This document shows, in pieces, positions 61,247-64,000 of a stretch of DNA of 64,000 nucleotides (positions are counted from its first letter, which is position 1; each line of letters opens with the position of its first letter). The notes under the pieces are model-generated. The model saw nothing but the letters and a program-made list of their open reading frames with translations, made no database searches and was not told where the DNA came from. Both the position numbers and the translations under genes were made by a program. Source of the DNA: Strongylocentrotus purpuratus (Eukaryota > Echinodermata > Echinoidea > Camarodonta > Strongylocentrotidae); assembly GCF_000002235.5 (NCBI RefSeq), contig NW_022145611.1:14168882-14232881 (forward strand), written 5' to 3'.

Positions 61247-61454
61247 CGAATTGGGCCTGTAGTTTTGTTCCCCAAAATAGCTGACAATTTTCTGCTGCAA
61301 TGTTATGTAATTCGAACCTTACTGCATCACTTCGACATTCATAATGAAGTCTGCTTCTCCCAGAACGGGTTGGAGAGAACAAAAAACTAGTACCTGTCTT
61401 TGTATCGACTCGGGGTATAATCTTACAGTAAACATTAGGCACCAAGATGCTCAT
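61247..61454 (-). CDS. Possible upstream first exon of GDPGP1, in frame
   Basis: On the minus strand an ATG at 61454-61452, nine bases after an in-frame stop, opens a frame of 69 codons plus one base that ends at a strong donor (TTCG|GTAAGAAT). The first recognised GDPGP1 exon begins AAATGG right after an acceptor (tatttcag). Joining gives G+AA (Glu) and then the ATG in the same frame, so the protein could start MSILVPNVY and gain 70 residues. The extension is basic and Ser/Arg-rich with few acidic residues at its start. It may equally be plain 5' UTR. Confidence 0.4.
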
Positions 61455-62323
61455 ATAGTCTCATAATATACGACTCTTCAAAACTATAGTACATGTAGAA
61501 ATATATATTTCTTCACGACATCCTGATGTATTGACAATCATGAGGTACTTACTCTTGAATTTGTTGTAATAAAATTCATGTTTGTATTACTTTGTACCAT
61601 TTATTTTTGAAATCATTGACAATTTTAAATATGAAACAATATAAACTGAAATTGAAAGAAGATAAAACTAAACAATTATAATTTATAACAAACAAACTTG
61701 TAACGTGTTTGTGCAACTTTTGCATGTGATATATTGATTGCTTATAAGTTATTTTCCAAAACAAAAAGTTATTAACGGTTAAATTAGAAAAAAAATTGTC
61801 TTCCACAAAAGTGACATTTAATTTATAGATCCGATATAGTTCCATAGGACGGTACGTGATATGCATTTTTTTAAAGTTTACTGTATAATTCAATTTTAGG
61901 GCCTATATACTTGATGCTCTAAGAGTCTATAAAGAGAAGCTATTTGACAATAGTGAGGGTTATGTGCATGGGATGGGTCGATTTCATAAAACTAAAAACT
62001 TCATTCTTTTATCCGTTTCTAGCTCCCTTTCCCTCATTTTCCCTTCACTCATATAATGGCGCATGGTACCGTACCGAGTTGTAACTCCGCGACCCTCTCT
62101 TATATCTGAAAGTGATTGCTACGTCCACACAGAGTAGTTCTGTGCTGCTCATGGTGCTGCTAGACGTCGTCTCTGTAGTAGTTCGATCGTGCATGTAATT
62201 ATTAAAGCGCAATTACGCAAGGAGGTGTGGCTAGCTAGCTTCGTTGAGCCGACTCGTTCACGTCACCCGTTGGATTTACAATTCATGTTGTTCCCAATTA
62301 AGAATTGACCAACGGCGGCGAGA
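61455..62323. other. Upstream region of GDPGP1
   Basis: AT-rich without exons until about 62030, then more CpG-rich DNA (62040-62330) that may be a promoter for a plus-strand transcript starting near 62300. Nothing else recognised. Confidence 0.4.
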
Positions 62324-62456
62324 ATGGCCCTTCATAGAAATAACAGAATTAGCTCGAGATGTATGGAATCTTTGAAGAACGGTGTATCTGCAGGAGGACC
62401 TGATATCAAAGAAGATAAAGTACACGTGCGTGAATTCAAGTCTGATATTTACAAGG
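62324..62456 (+). CDS. Possible first coding exon of an unidentified plus-strand gene
   Basis: An ATG in good context (ggcgagaATGG) opens a frame MALHRNNRISSRC...REFKSDIYK that ends at AAG|gtttgt. CpG-rich DNA lies upstream. I do not recognise the product, and no following exon is visible before the window ends. The donor is only moderate and the frame stays open a further 50 codons if unspliced. Weak candidate. Confidence 0.25.
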
Positions 62457-63240
62457 TTTGTGTGCATTCAAGATTATCCCCGGGCCCTCGCCTCGCCTCG
62501 CCGCGGCCGGCCGTGTCCCCTCACTGCTTTGTTTATATTGAGCACCAAGACTGCACTGGAGATAATGTACGCAGACAATACAACAAATGTATGTCTTTCA
62601 TAAAATAGCATCAATGCGCAGAAACTACTAGTAGACCTACTACGTCTTGCTCCACCGGATTCCTCTGGAGGAGATATTAATTGAAAATTAAAAGATATCT
62701 CCTCCAATCAAAGTCCAGACAGATTTTCTGTAGTGTAGGTAGACCTAGATCTAGACTAGAGTAGAGTAGAGAGCGACAAGCTTTCAAAGACGTCAACTCT
62801 ATTCGGATATGTTTGTGAGCATATATAGATCTATAGGTCTATATGCCATAGACAATTAGACATAGTAATAGATCGAATCTAGATCTAGTAGTAGTACCAT
62901 TCTTTTGTTGTAAAATGAGAAAAGCGTAGGCCTACTGTAGTACTGACTACTGGTGATAACAATAAAAAAGTGAAAGAGAGAGCTGAGAGAGATAAACCGA
63001 TGTCAAGAACAGATAGAGAAGCTCAAGAGCAACATAATGATACATCTTAGAAGTCTAGTCATGGGTCGTTTATGATGATGGAATGGAATTGAGTGTATCT
63101 GACTGAGTGAGAGGGATCGAGTAACATTTCATAACTGACTGAGAATAGTGTGTGATTAAGTCTGATATTTACAAGGTTTAAGTGCAAGATGCAGGATTAA
63201 CCCCCTGGCTTCTTTGTTTATTTTGAGCTCCAGACTGTAT
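62430..63240 (+). repeat. Duplicated segment about 720 bp apart
   Basis: The stretch aagtctgatatttacaaggt at 62439 recurs at 63159, and similarity continues downstream (gattatcccc / gattaacccc; ctgctttgtttatattgagc / gcttctttgtttattttgag; caagactg / ccagactg). The first copy has an extra GC-rich insert (62480-62522, cgcctcgcctcgccgcgg). The two copies are about 90-125 bases long. Confidence 0.65.
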
Positions 63241-63699
63241 ACAGTATACTATACTCAATCCTGTATAGTAAAAATATGTACACAGTGTGACAGACAATGC
63301 ACATTATATGAAGAAATCAAAAGAAGAAGTAAGGAAAATGAAATGAGTATAACTTTAAGCCTACACATTGCTGCCTAGAATTCTGCTACAATCGATCATT
63401 TTGCTGGTTATTGAGAAAACTAGATTAAACATTCATGAAAGTTTTCCAAAGACAAACAGCATTGACACAAGTAGTTTTGATGTCTGATGTATGATGAAAA
63501 GGACGGGATGACTTCAGAGATGCGAGGTGTCAATATTCAATGCGTTTTTAACTGGAAAATGAACCAGTTTAATAATATGGACTTGCTTTTATGGCAAAAA
63601 ATAATTGTTCTATTCTTAAATCGCTTGTGGTGTATCAGAAGAGTATTGCTCTTGACTTCTGATCATTGTTCTTGACTTCTGATCATTGTTTCACAGAAT

Positions 63700-63802
63700 T
63701 GTCATAAGTACAAGTTTGCTAACATCCCATTGAAACACATACTGACTTCTAGTAGAAGTTCACATGTCATCATGGGATGGTGGCAAACTTGTGATTATGA
63801 CA
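63700..63802. repeat. Near-complete 103-bp hairpin
   Basis: Left arm tgtcataagtacaagtttgc, then taacatcccat...acttct; right arm agaagt...atgggatggtggcaaacttg, then tgattatgaca. The arms pair almost to the centre (acttctagtagaagt). It could be a small foldback MITE; a microRNA-type hairpin is less likely. Just upstream, ttcttgacttctgatcattg is present twice in tandem (63648-63690). Confidence 0.65.
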
Positions 63803-63987
63803 GTTTGGCAGATCCAGGATTCTGCAAATAGGAAAGAAAAAGAAAAGTAAAAAGAATAAGACGTAGAAGAAATGTTTGTTGGTGCCTTTAGAGTCAAATT
63901 TGAAGGGACACAATAGCACAATGAGGGGGACACATTTTATATTATGTCCATTTTTTAAGGCATGCCACAGTGGGGTTTAAAATGTGG

Positions 63988-63999
63988 AGGGGGGGGGGG
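63988..63999 (+). repeat. Poly(G) at window end
   Basis: A G-run reaches the right edge (ggaggggggggggc). From 63241 to 63700 nothing is recognised. Confidence 0.6.
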
Positions 64000-64000
64000 C

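Noticed and set aside
1..64000. CRISPR array, operon, riboswitch or other prokaryotic system
   Set aside because: The spliced genes and transposon content are animal; the tandem repeats found are two-copy or microsatellite and have no spacer structure.

Overview
The window is nuclear DNA from a marine invertebrate animal. It is AT-rich, has compact genes split by short-to-medium spliceosomal introns with canonical GT-AG ends, and is full of small DNA transposons, a tRNA-derived SINE, (GA)n/(CT)n tracts and long G homopolymers. Frequent TACATGTA/ACCGGTAC strings, TTAA- and TA-flanked MITEs and an intact BEL/Pao retrotransposon would suit an echinoderm such as a sea urchin. That placement is an impression, not a demonstrated assignment.

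Layout. 1-8689: a BEL/Pao LTR retrotransposon whose 5' LTR lies off the left edge; it has an uninterrupted 1817-aa gag-pol, a very long 3' noncoding tract and a 3' LTR. 11822-19772 (+): seven coding exons of a 205-aa Rab15-like GTPase, with inverted MITE copies around exon 3 and a TTAA-flanked element in its 3' UTR. 24988-26586 (-): FAU (ubiquitin-like FUBI fused to ribosomal protein eS30), with a SINE in one intron. 28541-31574 (+): a FAM177A-like gene that appears to share a bidirectional promoter with FAU. 31575-39205: gene-poor and microsatellite-rich. 39206-40303 (-): an intronless RING plus TRAF-type zinc-finger protein of NRDP1/RNF151 type. 40304-49165: gene-poor, with purine/pyrimidine tracts and several transposon-like repeats. 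49166-58722, perhaps to 61454 (-): GDP-D-glucose phosphorylase (GDPGP1) in ten coding exons, with a one-base frameshift in one exon and introns packed with mobile DNA. 61455-64000: a possible first exon of a plus-strand gene, a short duplicated segment and a 103-bp hairpin.

The genes are ordinary housekeeping or signalling genes (vesicle traffic, ribosome, ubiquitin ligase, nucleotide-sugar clean-up). Nothing suggests they act as one pathway. I found no convincing previously undescribed system. The points most worth following are the GDPGP1 frameshift, its possible in-frame N-terminal extension, the inverted MITE pair around Rab exon 3, a mariner-type MITE carrying a LINE reverse-transcriptase fragment, a hAT element with near-perfect 8-bp target duplications, a large foldback in a GDPGP1 intron, and the oversized noncoding 3' part of the BEL element.
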